Part shown: in pieces, positions 45,003 to 53,502 of the stretch
Layout of the letters: every line of letters begins with the position of its first letter
How positions within the stretch are numbered: the first letter of the stretch is position 1
DNA from: Bacillus sp. CH140a_4T
GTDB taxonomy: Bacteria; Bacillota; Bacilli; Bacillales; Bacillaceae_G
Assembly: GCF_008923725.1 (NCBI RefSeq)
Contig: NZ_WBPF01000021.1
Span: forward strand, 767,924-831,923
Direction: 5' to 3'
Length of the DNA stretch: 64,000 nucleotides
Made by a program: the position numbers and the translations under genes
The notes under the pieces: model-generated
The model's database searches: none
The model's input: the letters and a program-made list of their open reading frames with translations, nothing else
Told to the model about the DNA's origin: nothing

Positions 45003-45815
45003 CTATATGCACTCTCCGACAATAAGTACAACCGACATACAGAATAGGCCTAATGTTATATATACCGAATTTGTATGTAACGGAATAGTAAGCTTAACAA
45101 CTTTTTCATTTAACACTTGCTCGATTCGTAAATTTATTGCTGTTTTTGCAAATGAAGCTGTCACACATCGATTTTCCATCGTCTTTATTTTAATTAATTT
45201 TAATAATGCACTGCCTAATTCGAATTTAGATTTCATTTTTCGCATTGCATACTTATCTGCAGCTAACTCCTGATACACATGATAACGCTGCAATAACCCT
45301 TTTAATATCGGGATGTACACCATTCCTTCTGCTAATAACGTAAAACAAAATAATTTTAATGGATCTCGATTCGTTTGATGATATTCTTCATGGAAAATAA
45401 TCGCATCCATTTCTTCATCTGAAAATGTTTGAAGCATCCCTTCTGACATGACGACTTTCGGACGAAATAATCCAATTGTAAATGCCGCAACTTCCTCGGT
45501 CGGCAATATATATATTTGTTTTCCTTTTCGAATGAAAGGAATAAGTACTTTTTGTAACTTTTTACTATAGAAAAATTGTCGCCAAATTCTTTTGCACACG
45601 ATGAACACAGTAAGTAGTAGTAATCCAGTAATTATAATACGAATGAGTGATAATTCCTTCATATGTTGTTCTAATTGGAACAAGCAAAAATTCGAAAGAA
45701 AGAACGCCTTATTTTGAAACAGAAATGGATATGTAACGTAATACACTGACATACTAAAAAAGAGGATACTAACAATCACTGCTAACAATACGATTTTACG
45801 CATTTGCCACTTCAT
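45003..45815 (-). CDS. BlaR1/MecR1-like M56 membrane metalloprotease without sensor domain
   Basis: 270 residues. N-terminal TM helices (about 7-30, 55-75), a gluzincin protease core with H142-E-E-Y-H146 (IIFHEEYH) and the third ligand region YQELAADKYA (E183), and a last TM helix (about 250-268). Full BlaR1 or MecR1 continues with a penicillin-binding sensor of about 250 residues; here the protein ends after the TM helix. It should cleave the BlaI-type repressor, but on some non-beta-lactam signal. Starts 1 bp after the blaI stop (TAAAATG). Confidence 0.85.
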   Translation of the reverse strand: MKWQMRKIVLLAVIVSILFFSMSVYYVTYPFLFQNKAFFLSNFCLFQLEQHMKELSLIRIIITGLLLLTVFIVCKRIWRQFFYSKKLQKVLIPFIRKGKQIYILPTEEVAAFTIGLFRPKVVMSEGMLQTFSDEEMDAIIFHEEYHQTNRDPLKLFCFTLLAEGMVYIPILKGLLQRYHVYQELAADKYAMRKMKSKFELGSALLKLIKIKTMENRCVTASFAKTAINLRIEQVLNEKVVKLTIPLHTNSVYITLGLFCMSVVLIVGECI

Positions 45816-45816
45816 T

Positions 45817-46233
45817 TTATTGATCCTCTTTTTTTAACTGACTCAATTTGTCTTCTAATTTTTTTATTAAAGTCGAATCAGCCTGCTCTAACTCATCTAG
45901 CATATGATTTACAACTAAATCTCCAAACTCCCCCATCAATTCCTGTGTCATTTTCTTCGTTTGATTGGATAAGAATTCTTCTTTTGTTTGTATAGTACGA
46001 TATATGCCACTTCTTTTCACAGTCTGTTTTTCTAAGTGCAATTTCTCTACTAACCTGTTCATAACTGTCATTACAGTATTAAAATTCACAGGTGATTCTT
46101 CACTTAATTTCTGCTGCACTTCTTTAATCGTAATACCATCGGTGGACCAAACAATCTCCATAATTTTCGCTTCAAGTGGCCCAAAGAAATGATTTAACCC
46201 TTGCTCATTTAACTTATAGTTTTGAGTAAACAT
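45817..46233 (-). CDS. blaI: BlaI/MecI/CopY-family repressor
   Basis: 138 residues: winged helix (about 10-85: GPLEAKIMEIVWSTDGITIKEVQQKL ... NTVMTVMNRLVEKLHLEKQ) and a helical dimerisation tail (about 90-136). BlaI dimers bind TACA/TGTA palindromes and are inactivated when BlaR1-type proteases trigger their cleavage. ATG at 46233 follows GAAAGGAGCC. Palindromes before this gene and before ccdA suggest self-control plus control of the redox unit. The symbol gives the family only; no beta-lactamase gene is adjacent. Confidence 0.85.
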   Translation of the reverse strand: MFTQNYKLNEQGLNHFFGPLEAKIMEIVWSTDGITIKEVQQKLSEESPVNFNTVMTVMNRLVEKLHLEKQTVKRSGIYRTIQTKEEFLSNQTKKMTQELMGEFGDLVVNHMLDELEQADSTLIKKLEDKLSQLKKEDQ

Positions 46234-46250
46234 AGTATGGCTCCTTTCAC

Positions 46251-46290
46251 ACTACGAATTGTAGTATAAATTAAATGAAAGGTCAAACGC
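46251..46290 (-). promoter_or_regulatory. blaI promoter with BlaI-type operator
   Basis: On the minus strand TTGACC, a 17-bp spacer and TACAAT; the -10 lies inside the palindrome ACTAC-GAATT-GTAGT (46251-46265). A repressor bound there would block the polymerase directly. Confidence 0.7.
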
Positions 46291-46340
46291 GAATGATATA
46301 CACTAAAATTCAATACTTATAAATCAATAGGTCATTCCAT

Positions 46341-46739
46341 TCATTGTAAACCTAACTTCTCTCCAAATGTCTCAAAGAGATACTGCTCTAATATTTGTAC
46401 ACTAAACGTTTCATTACGCCCAAGTGCAAATAATTCCCGATCTTTCGCTACGATAGTATCTAACGGAATAATGACATTATCCACTATTTTTGTAATTTCA
46501 ATGATGTTACTTTTGACATTTACCTCTGTTTTAAATTCAATATTTTCTAATACGATATGTGAACGTCTTCCTGATGTGAAAAAAGTAAAGTTAGGATTTT
46601 TAACAACGCCAATTTCAGCCTCTAACGCATATAAATAGTGAAAAATTATATCTCTATGTCCATCTTTTATTATTTTTTCATCCTTCTCATCATCTAAGTA
46701 TTCTTTCACTTTCGCTGCAAACTCAAATCGAAAATCCAC
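46341..46739 (-). CDS. DUF3942-like hypothetical protein
   Basis: 132 residues, soluble, opening MDFRFEFAAKVKEYLDDEKD, with FTFFTSGRRSHIVLENIEFKTEV in the middle. From memory this is the DUF3942 family found mainly in the B. cereus group, without known role. ATG at 46739 follows a GAGGGAGCG box. The 376-bp stretch after it (46740-47115) is AT-rich and shows no gene. Confidence 0.6.
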   Translation of the reverse strand: MDFRFEFAAKVKEYLDDEKDEKIIKDGHRDIIFHYLYALEAEIGVVKNPNFTFFTSGRRSHIVLENIEFKTEVNVKSNIIEITKIVDNVIIPLDTIVAKDRELFALGRNETFSVQILEQYLFETFGEKLGLQ

Positions 46740-47115
46740 TCTTTCACGCTCCCTCTATTCATTCTATACGAAATAAATATATTGAAATAATTTTACCATA
46801 TTGCGATACAAGTTCCTATTAAAAGTAAAAAGTACTTTTCAAATCACTCTTCTTTCTAATTCTTTTTTAACTCAATATTAATTACTGCGTCGTTATATTA
46901 ATTTAAACATATTTTTCCCATATTTTGAAACAATAGTATGAAATATTATATATCAATAAGCTGTTTCTAATTCTTTTTTCTATTTAGCTATCATCACCTT
47001 TACTATTCCGATATATTGAAACTACATTTTCTACTTATTCATTACATGCGAGAAGGAATGTAACTCTCTTCTATCGAATTTTTATATAACGAAAATGATT
47101 AGGTGGTGCTTTACT

Positions 47116-47814
47116 ATGAAATTAGCTGTCATTGGTGGCGGTGATTTACAAGATTCAAATCACTCGCCTATTAATGAGCGACTTATAGAATTAACAAATA
47201 AACTATATCCAAAAGTATTATTCATTCCTACAGCTAGTCATGATGATGAAAGCTATATAAAATTATTTTTAGACACGTTCGAAAAACAATTACACTGTGA
47301 AGTACAAATTTTACGTACTATAGCCGATACACCTTCTAAATATGAAATAGACGAAGTGATTCAATCAGCTGATTTGATTTACCTCGGTGGCGGGAACTAT
47401 ATTCATATGCTTACACAATGGAAAGAACATAAACTAGATGAAAAATTATTATTTGCTTTGCAACAAGGAACGCTCATTGCAGGCTATAGCGCTGGTGCTA
47501 TGTGCTGGTTCACATCTAGTATCCGATCAGATTATGAAGGCTCTGATTATATAGAGAGCAACGGATGGGGGATTGTGAACAAAAGATTTTGTCCACATTA
47601 TAATCAATTAAATAGAATGAACGCCTTCCATTCCTTTTTACAAAACCATCAAGGTAATATAGAAGGAATTGCACTAGAGGATAATTGCGCTCTATATATT
47701 ACAGAAGAATCTTTTGAAATTATCGGTGAACCTGAAAAAGCGTGGGAGTTTTATATGAGTGATAATAAACTCATTAGACAACATTTTGATATTACTTTAA
47801 AAAGCTATTTATAA
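47116..47814 (+). CDS. Peptidase S51, dipeptidase E-like
   Basis: 232 residues from ATG at 47116 (AGGTGGTG upstream; an earlier ATG-like start at 47095 lacks a site). The nucleophile elbow AGYSAGAMC puts the catalytic Ser at 125; YLGGGN (about 89-94) and FCPHYNQL are further family blocks. Dipeptidase E releases N-terminal Asp from dipeptides; cyanophycinases share the fold. Cytosolic, monocistronic, closed by a strong terminator. Confidence 0.85.
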   Translation: MKLAVIGGGDLQDSNHSPINERLIELTNKLYPKVLFIPTASHDDESYIKLFLDTFEKQLHCEVQILRTIADTPSKYEIDEVIQSADLIYLGGGNYIHMLTQWKEHKLDEKLLFALQQGTLIAGYSAGAMCWFTSSIRSDYEGSDYIESNGWGIVNKRFCPHYNQLNRMNAFHSFLQNHQGNIEGIALEDNCALYITEESFEIIGEPEKAWEFYMSDNKLIRQHFDITLKSYL

Positions 47815-47830
47815 ACATCCACTTACAAAA

Positions 47831-47865
47831 AAATGTCCCTAAGTATAACAAACTTAGGGACATTT
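47831..47865. terminator. Bidirectional terminator
   Basis: AAATGTCCCTAAGT / ACTTAGGGACATTT arms between the convergent peptidase and MATE genes. Confidence 0.9.
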
Positions 47866-47872
47866 ACACGAT

Positions 47873-49282
47873 TTAGCTCACTAATCGTGTAATTCGTTTC
47901 TTCTGCCATGAAAGCTTATAATATGCATACTGTAAGATTAAGCTGACAATAAATGCTGCTGGGTATCCAATCCATATCCCTTCTATGCCAAGACTTGTAT
48001 GGTAAGAAAGGTAATACGCTACAGGTACTTCAACTAGCCAAATTGATACGACGCCAATAACAGTTGGCCATAATACTGTACCGCTTGCTCGCATTGTCGC
48101 ACTAATAATTTGTGCATGACCGAAAATTAAATAACTCCATAACGTAATCATAACGAGGCTATGAGCAATTTCAATTGTTGTTTGACTCGTTAAAAATAGT
48201 GATAGAATGTCTCTTGAGAACAAGTAAATAAGAGATATTAGCACACCACCGATGACATAGTTCATTATAATTCCGGCCTTCACAACTTTCTGCAGTCGAT
48301 CGAATTGATTTGCACCAATTGATTGTGCTGCAAAAATAGAAACTGTAATACCAAGGCTAACGGCTGGCATTTGTACATAACTTGCAACTTGGTTCACAAC
48401 GCCATATGCCGCTGTTGCATCCGAACCGTAACGATTTACAAACGCGATTACCGCAATTTCAGATAATGAAACTAATATCATATTAATACTCGCTGGAATT
48501 CCGAGTCGTAGCAATAGCTTTAATAACTCCCCATCCATGCGAAGATATTTCCTTACCGTACTATCTAATTGTAGCGGGTGATTTTTCTTCTTTAAATACA
48601 CTAACATAACAATAAACGTAATAACTGTAGATATAACAGAAGCATAGGCTGCTCCATATACATTTAATTTCGGAGCTCCTAACCAGCCAAAAATAAGAAT
48701 CGGTAATAAGATCATATTTAGCGTTGTACTTACAATTAAAAAGTAAAATGGCGTTTTAGAATCTCCTGTACCTCTCATAAACGTTGTGTATGCAAAATAT
48801 AAAAATAAGACTGGCATTGATATAAATAAAATACGTGCATAATGTACACTTATTTCAATAATATTTTCTGGCGTTCCCATAAGGCGCATAATATCCATCG
48901 CAAAAATACTACCTACTATAGCTAACACCACTCCAATAATAAAAGTAAATGTCAGCGTCGTACCAACGATAGCTTTTAACCGATCTTCGTTTTTAGCACC
49001 AAACGCCTGACCAATTAAAATCGAACTACCTGAACCAATACCAATTACAAATGAAACGAGTAAGAAAAATAGCGGGAAGAATGCTGATATAGCCGCTAAA
49101 TCATTCACTCCAAGCCATCTTCCTACTACTACCATACCGAATAATTGTCCAATTGATTGTAAGACATTACTTAATAGTAACGGTATTAAAAACATGGACA
49201 TCGATTTCCAAATTGGTTTACTCTCATTCTCTAGCTTATGTGACTCCGCACCTTCTTTATTGTTATCTGTAGGTGGTTTCAA
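47873..49282 (-). CDS. MATE-family multidrug exporter
   Basis: 469 residues, twelve TM helices, starting with TTG at 49282 nine nt after AAAGGAG. A charged head (about 1-27) is followed by PLLLSNVLQSIGQLFGMVVVGRWLGVNDLAAISA (about 34-67) and IGIGSGSSILIGQAFGA, the MATE landmarks; the two six-helix halves repeat. Exchanges Na+ or H+ for cationic drugs. No adjacent regulator of an obvious drug type. Confidence 0.88.
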   Translation of the reverse strand: MKPPTDNNKEGAESHKLENESKPIWKSMSMFLIPLLLSNVLQSIGQLFGMVVVGRWLGVNDLAAISAFFPLFFLLVSFVIGIGSGSSILIGQAFGAKNEDRLKAIVGTTLTFTFIIGVVLAIVGSIFAMDIMRLMGTPENIIEISVHYARILFISMPVLFLYFAYTTFMRGTGDSKTPFYFLIVSTTLNMILLPILIFGWLGAPKLNVYGAAYASVISTVITFIVMLVYLKKKNHPLQLDSTVRKYLRMDGELLKLLLRLGIPASINMILVSLSEIAVIAFVNRYGSDATAAYGVVNQVASYVQMPAVSLGITVSIFAAQSIGANQFDRLQKVVKAGIIMNYVIGGVLISLIYLFSRDILSLFLTSQTTIEIAHSLVMITLWSYLIFGHAQIISATMRASGTVLWPTVIGVVSIWLVEVPVAYYLSYHTSLGIEGIWIGYPAAFIVSLILQYAYYKLSWQKKRITRLVS

Positions 49283-49367
49283 ATTTCATTTCTCCTTTTA
49301 TTAAACTTCTATCTCTTTGTATAGTTGTTATAATGATGTGCTTCTATTCATTTTCTTTTCCGTATTA

Positions 49368-50132
49368 TTATAACTTCACCCAATATTGGCTTCCATCAGC
49401 TGTTCTATCTAAAAAACCATATTCAATTAAATATCTTCTTAAAGTTACAAAATCCGGGTATACGCTTCCTATGACAGTATTTACTTCTTTTTCAGTGTAC
49501 TTTTTATTACTATCAAACTTCGTCACTAAATGGCGTAATATAATTAATTTACGCTTTTGTTTTTTCGGAAATTTAGAAAGCGGTCCATCTAATCCTTCTG
49601 TAAAATGTGTTTTTAATACTTCCTCATTTTCTTCTTCCGTAATATTGTAGCGATCATCTACCATCGTTGCGGTTCTATGAATGGGTACAAATTTCGTTTG
49701 TATTTTTGATTTTTCTTCTGACAGTTCCATTAATGCTAAAAACACTTTCGCTTGTTTCATTTTCTCTCGAAGTGTAAATCGATGATTACGGATGGTTGAA
49801 GTACTTCCGCCATCCAACTCTTTTACAATTTCTTTATCATTCAGCCCCATATGGAAAAACTGCACCATTTTTTTTTGCAAATCCGTTAAACCAGTGTACT
49901 TTTTATCAAGATTTAATAAATAATCAAACATAGACATATGTTCATTTTGCACATGCAATTGTACAAACTTCTCTGCTTCATATAAAACTTGATTATCTTG
50001 ATAAATAACACCCTTAATAAACGCTTCTCCACAAGCTAAACAAATATATTCCTCTGTTTCCGCTTCAAATACATACCCCTTCTTCAATTCCTCAACCGAA
50101 GCATCCCAAAACTTCTCTGAAATATCATTCAT
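49368..50132 (-). CDS. DUF2087 domain transcriptional regulator
   Basis: 254 residues from ATG at 50132 (GAAGGAGTG upstream). Seen are a zinc-like start (CLACGEAF, about 30-37), a LuxR-type helix-turn-helix (about 95-145: LTDLQKKMVQFFHMGLNDKEIVKELDGGSTSTIRNHRFTLREK) and a C-terminal DUF2087 domain (about 180-250: SKFPKKQKRKLIILRHLVTKFDSNKKYTEKEVNTVI). DUF2087 often follows a regulatory domain; ligand unknown. Monocistronic. Confidence 0.82.
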   Translation of the reverse strand: MNDISEKFWDASVEELKKGYVFEAETEEYICLACGEAFIKGVIYQDNQVLYEAEKFVQLHVQNEHMSMFDYLLNLDKKYTGLTDLQKKMVQFFHMGLNDKEIVKELDGGSTSTIRNHRFTLREKMKQAKVFLALMELSEEKSKIQTKFVPIHRTATMVDDRYNITEEENEEVLKTHFTEGLDGPLSKFPKKQKRKLIILRHLVTKFDSNKKYTEKEVNTVIGSVYPDFVTLRRYLIEYGFLDRTADGSQYWVKL

Positions 50133-50394
50133 ACCAAACACTCCTTCAAAATGTTTACTTAAAAATAGACAAATTACAATAACGTTTGCTATCACTCCAT
50201 CATCTTAACACAACACAAATAAACATTTCAACGTTTCGTTTACCCATTTTACAAACTTTTATAAAAACGTCTATTAAAAAATCTTATAAAAGGATTTAAG
50301 GCAAAGAAAAACGAATGTATTTAATACATGAATGAAGATAGGATGTGAAACAAAACATGATGATTCTGCAAGATTCTTATTCAATTTTAACTAC

Positions 50395-50427
50395 AAAAAG
50401 GTATTTCCGTATATGGAAACACCTTTT
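50395..50427 (-). terminator. Terminator after the small lipoprotein gene
   Basis: AAAAGGTGTTTCC / GGAAATACCTTTTT on the minus strand, starting in the stop codon of the small gene at 50426. Confidence 0.8.
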
Positions 50428-50587
50428 ACCCATTATATATTCTATTTATAAACTCGACTAAAGCCTTACTTACCTGTACGAATATATGCTTTCGGTTTCC
50501 ACCCTCAACAAATTTACTAGTACAACTACCCATAATCATCATACAACTAATTATGACTAGCGCTAACTTTCTATTCTTGTAAGTCAC
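50426..50587 (-). CDS. Small 53-residue lipoprotein
   Basis: GTG at 50587 follows GGAGAGGTAAGAA. The product begins with a lipoprotein signal (KNRKLALVIISCMMIMGSC; lipobox MGSC, Cys22) and has only about 31 mature residues with an amphipathic end (VQVSKALVEFINRIYNG). A terminator lies exactly at its stop. Signal, ribosome site and terminator together make a real gene likely. Function unknown. Confidence 0.65.
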   Translation of the reverse strand: MTYKNRKLALVIISCMMIMGSCTSKFVEGGNRKHIFVQVSKALVEFINRIYNG

Positions 50588-50622
50588 TTCTTACCTCTCC
50601 ACTATTACAAAATTCCATTTAA

Positions 50623-51066
50623 ATTTATCCCATCAAGAAATTTTACAGGAATAATAAACCGAAAAAGAATCCATTTCACGTCATTTTTATTACATTATTT
50701 ATCATTATTTTTTTCGTTTCGCTATTCTCCCAAAATGAAAATTCTATTTTTTTCACTCTCATGATGCTGTTAAATATCGTGAACCTTTCTTCATTCTATT
50801 TTTCTCACTACTACGTAAGGGAATCCTCTCTTGTTGTAAAACATGGTTTTGTATTTCATACTGAAATTCCATTTGAAGATATTCGTCACGTTAAATACTC
50901 TGGTAAAACACTTCGCTCTGAAAAGTGGACTAGACAGCAATTAGAAATCCATTACAATTTATTTGATTCTATGACAACTTTCGTACCTCAAGAAGAAGAA
51001 AAGTTCATTTCACTCTTAAAAGAAAACTGTCCACATATGAAAGTAATGAATCGAACACCCCACTAA
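50623..51066 (+). pseudogene. PH-domain-like membrane protein with lost or non-standard start
   Basis: The frame is open from just after a TAA (50620) and encodes a basic head (KKFYRNNKPKKNP), one or two TM helices (VIFITLFIIIFFVSLF, FFTLMMLLNIVNLSSFYF) and a bacterial PH-like domain (LVVKHGFVFHTEIPFEDIRHVKYS). The first ATG, at 50761, falls in the second helix. Upstream codons give only ATT (50623) or ATC and no ribosome site. So the gene has probably lost its start, or uses a rare one. From 50761 alone 101 residues would be made. Confidence 0.5.
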
Positions 51067-51190
51067 TATTCATAGCCGGGTAACGTTATAATTAAGGCTC
51101 GTCAATACATTTACTAATTTTTATCATAATGTCCATACCCCTACCTTTCTATCACATACATTGTTAATAATAATGAAAGGAGGAACCGCA

Positions 51191-51811
51191 ATGGAAAATA
51201 CAAATAGCAAACCGTTTGTAAACATTGAGGAAGGCGTATTTACCTCTCAAAAACTTCAAGTGGCTATGGACCAAGCTTTTCGAGTTCCTATATTTTTAAG
51301 CACTGTAAATACACTGAATCAACTACAACAGCAATTTTTAGACAGACTCATTTTCGAACTTGAGCAAGCTCTTCTTTTTCCTCGTACAATTCCACGAAGC
51401 GATCAATATCCTGAATCACCTTTAACAAGCATTAGAAGAATGATTTTATCTAGTTATGGACTCGTAGCTATAAATTTCCAGCGTTTTTTCGTACAAGGCA
51501 TGAAAACAAATGTAGGTCCATTTTCACCGGACACACCATTTTGGGAAGGAACTCCTTTTTCTCAAATCGAACCAGCTATGGGGTATCAATATGGACTTCC
51601 CCTCTTACTAATTCGTGAAACGGGAACAGATATAAATAGAGGGATTTGGCAAATAGGAAATGCACCATTCTTAATTTTAGACTGGAATTCCGACACACAA
51701 TCTATCGATTCATTTTTTAGTAGTGTTTCTTGGAGACAATTTTTTGCGAATTGGACTGCTCATGTGAGAAATGGATACTATCTACAAACAGAACCCGCGT
51801 TTAAATATTAA
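51191..51811 (+). CDS. Hypothetical protein, possible nucleotide-hydrolase-like fold
   Basis: 206 residues from ATG at 51191 after GAAAGGAGGAACC. Soluble. The order LLFPRTIPRSD, SIRRMILSSYGLVAINFQRFF, FSQIEPAMGYQYGLPLLLIRETG and RGIWQIGNAPFLILDW resembles the alternating strand-helix plan of nucleoside 2-deoxyribosyltransferase or TIR-like proteins, with a conserved Glu (IEPAMGYQ) at the place of their catalytic acid. This likeness is by eye only. No partner gene suggests a system; no family is assigned. Confidence 0.6.
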   Translation: MENTNSKPFVNIEEGVFTSQKLQVAMDQAFRVPIFLSTVNTLNQLQQQFLDRLIFELEQALLFPRTIPRSDQYPESPLTSIRRMILSSYGLVAINFQRFFVQGMKTNVGPFSPDTPFWEGTPFSQIEPAMGYQYGLPLLLIRETGTDINRGIWQIGNAPFLILDWNSDTQSIDSFFSSVSWRQFFANWTAHVRNGYYLQTEPAFKY

Positions 51812-51946
51812 TCGCTTACTTTAGCTAACTTATTTCTAATTTAGGCTATTTTTATTCAAACGATACGAACATACACTATTTCTAAAAAGTGGATTGCTAT
51901 CCTTTAAATGCAGTTAATTTCTCACAAAGAATTAAACATGAATATC

Positions 51947-51986
51947 AAAAAAGCCAAGATTCTAAAACAAAGAACCTTGGCTTTTT
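51947..51986 (-). terminator. Terminator of fumC
   Basis: AAAAAGCCAAG(A)TTC / GAA(C)CTTGGCTTTTT arms just past the fumC stop. Confidence 0.85.
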
Positions 51987-51989
51987 CTA

Positions 51990-53378
51990 TTACTCTTTCG
52001 GAGCAATCATTTTTTTCGGATCTACAATTTCATCAAATTGCTCTTCTGTTAGTAGTCCAGATTGCAGTGCTGCTTCTTTTAGCGTTAATCCATCTTTATG
52101 AGCATGCTTCGCAATTTTCGCTGCATTTTCATATCCGATATGCGGGTTTAATGCTGTAACAAGCATTAATGAACGATTCACATTCTCTTTAATTACTTCT
52201 TCATCTGCTTCAATACCAATTGCACAATTATCATTAAATGAAACAATTGCATCTGCTAATAAGTGAGCAGATTGTAAGAAGTTATATGCAATAACAGGTT
52301 TAAATACGTTTAACTCAAAATTACCTTGGCTCGCAGCAAATCCGATTGTTGCGTCATTTCCCATCACTTGCGCAACAACCATCGTTAACGCTTCACTTTG
52401 CGTTGGATTTACTTTACCTGGCATAATAGAGCTTCCTGGCTCATTTGCTGGAATAATAATTTCTCCTAGACCACTACGCGGACCGCTGGCTAGCCAGCGC
52501 ACATCGTTAGCGATTTTCATTAAATCCGCTGCTAATGCTTTTAATGCACCATGCGTATATACAACTTCATCATGGCTCGTTAATGCGTGGAATTTATTTG
52601 GTGCAGAAATAAATTGCTTACATGTAAATTGGCTAATTTCCTCTGACACCATCTCACCAAATTTAGGATGAGCATTAATACCTGTTCCAACTGCAGTACC
52701 ACCAATTGCTAACTCTTTCATATATGTATTGCTCTCTGCAACCATACGCTCTGTTTTTTCAAGCATACGGTGCCACCCGCTAATTTCTTGTCCTAATGTT
52801 AACGGTGTTGCATCTTGTAAGTGTGTACGACCAATTTTTATAATATGTTCAAATGCAGTTACTTTTTCTGCTAATGTTTCTTTTAATTTCGTAATTGCTG
52901 GTAATACGTGATTTTCTACTGCAATTACACATGCTACATGAAGCGCCGTTGGAAATGTATCATTTGAACTTTGAGACATGTTTACATCATCGTTCGGATG
53001 AATATGTACGTCAGATCCCTTCTCTTTCAAAATTTGATTCCCTCGATTTGCAATTACTTCATTCACATTCATGTTTGACTGTGTACCGCTACCCGTTTGC
53101 CATACGACAAGTGGAAAATGTTCATTCCATTTGCCTGCAATCACTTCGTCAGCTGCTGCCACAATTGCTTCTGCTTTTTCTTCCGATAGCTTTCCTAATT
53201 TTTGATTGCTAAGTGCTGCACTCTTCTTTAAAATTGCAAACGCTTTTACAATTTCAAGCGGCATTTGCTCTGTTCCAATCGGGAAGTTTTCTTTACTACG
53301 TTGCGTTTGTGCTGCCCATAATTTATCAGCTGGAACTTTTATTTCTCCTATTGTATCTCTTTCAATTCTGTACTCCAT
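51990..53378 (-). CDS. fumC: Fumarate hydratase class II
   Basis: 462 residues: [18 protein letters not shown] (about 96-113), [14 protein letters not shown] (about 128-141), [17 protein letters not shown] (about 183-199) and the signature [13 protein letters not shown] (about 315-327). Interconverts fumarate and malate. ATG at 53378 follows AAGGGGATG. Paralog of the aspartase at 25870 but with fumarase-type THLQDATPL. It supplies the missing step between AspA and malic enzyme. Confidence 0.93.
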   Translation of the reverse strand: MEYRIERDTIGEIKVPADKLWAAQTQRSKENFPIGTEQMPLEIVKAFAILKKSAALSNQKLGKLSEEKAEAIVAAADEVIAGKWNEHFPLVVWQTGSGTQSNMNVNEVIANRGNQILKEKGSDVHIHPNDDVNMSQSSNDTFPTALHVACVIAVENHVLPAITKLKETLAEKVTAFEHIIKIGRTHLQDATPLTLGQEISGWHRMLEKTERMVAESNTYMKELAIGGTAVGTGINAHPKFGEMVSEEISQFTCKQFISAPNKFHALTSHDEVVYTHGALKALAADLMKIANDVRWLASGPRSGLGEIIIPANEPGSSIMPGKVNPTQSEALTMVVAQVMGNDATIGFAASQGNFELNVFKPVIAYNFLQSAHLLADAIVSFNDNCAIGIEADEEVIKENVNRSLMLVTALNPHIGYENAAKIAKHAHKDGLTLKEAALQSGLLTEEQFDEIVDPKKMIAPKE

Positions 53379-53466
53379 TTTTTCATCCCCTTGAAAATAA
53401 AATACCTACATTTCTTATATTAACAGACTTTTACCCAGATGATAAGAATTCTCACTCGTATATATA

Positions 53467-53502
53467 AAAAAAATACCTCCTGCCATCGCAGAAGGTATTT
53501 TT
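53467..53502 (-). terminator. Terminator of nhaC
   Basis: AAAAATACCT-CTGC / GCAG-AGGTATTTTTT arms with the nhaC stop at the right end. Confidence 0.85.

Noticed and set aside
45003-46233. A beta-lactam resistance regulator pair
   Set aside because: The BlaR1-like protein lacks the penicillin-binding domain and no beta-lactamase or PBP gene is near.
46740-47115. A possible small gene in the 376-bp gap before peptidase E
   Set aside because: Only very short frames without ribosome sites were found; the stretch is AT-rich promoter-type DNA.
50357-50460. A plus-strand frame starting MMILQDSYS
   Set aside because: It runs through the terminator of the opposite-strand lipoprotein gene and has only a weak, distant ribosome site.
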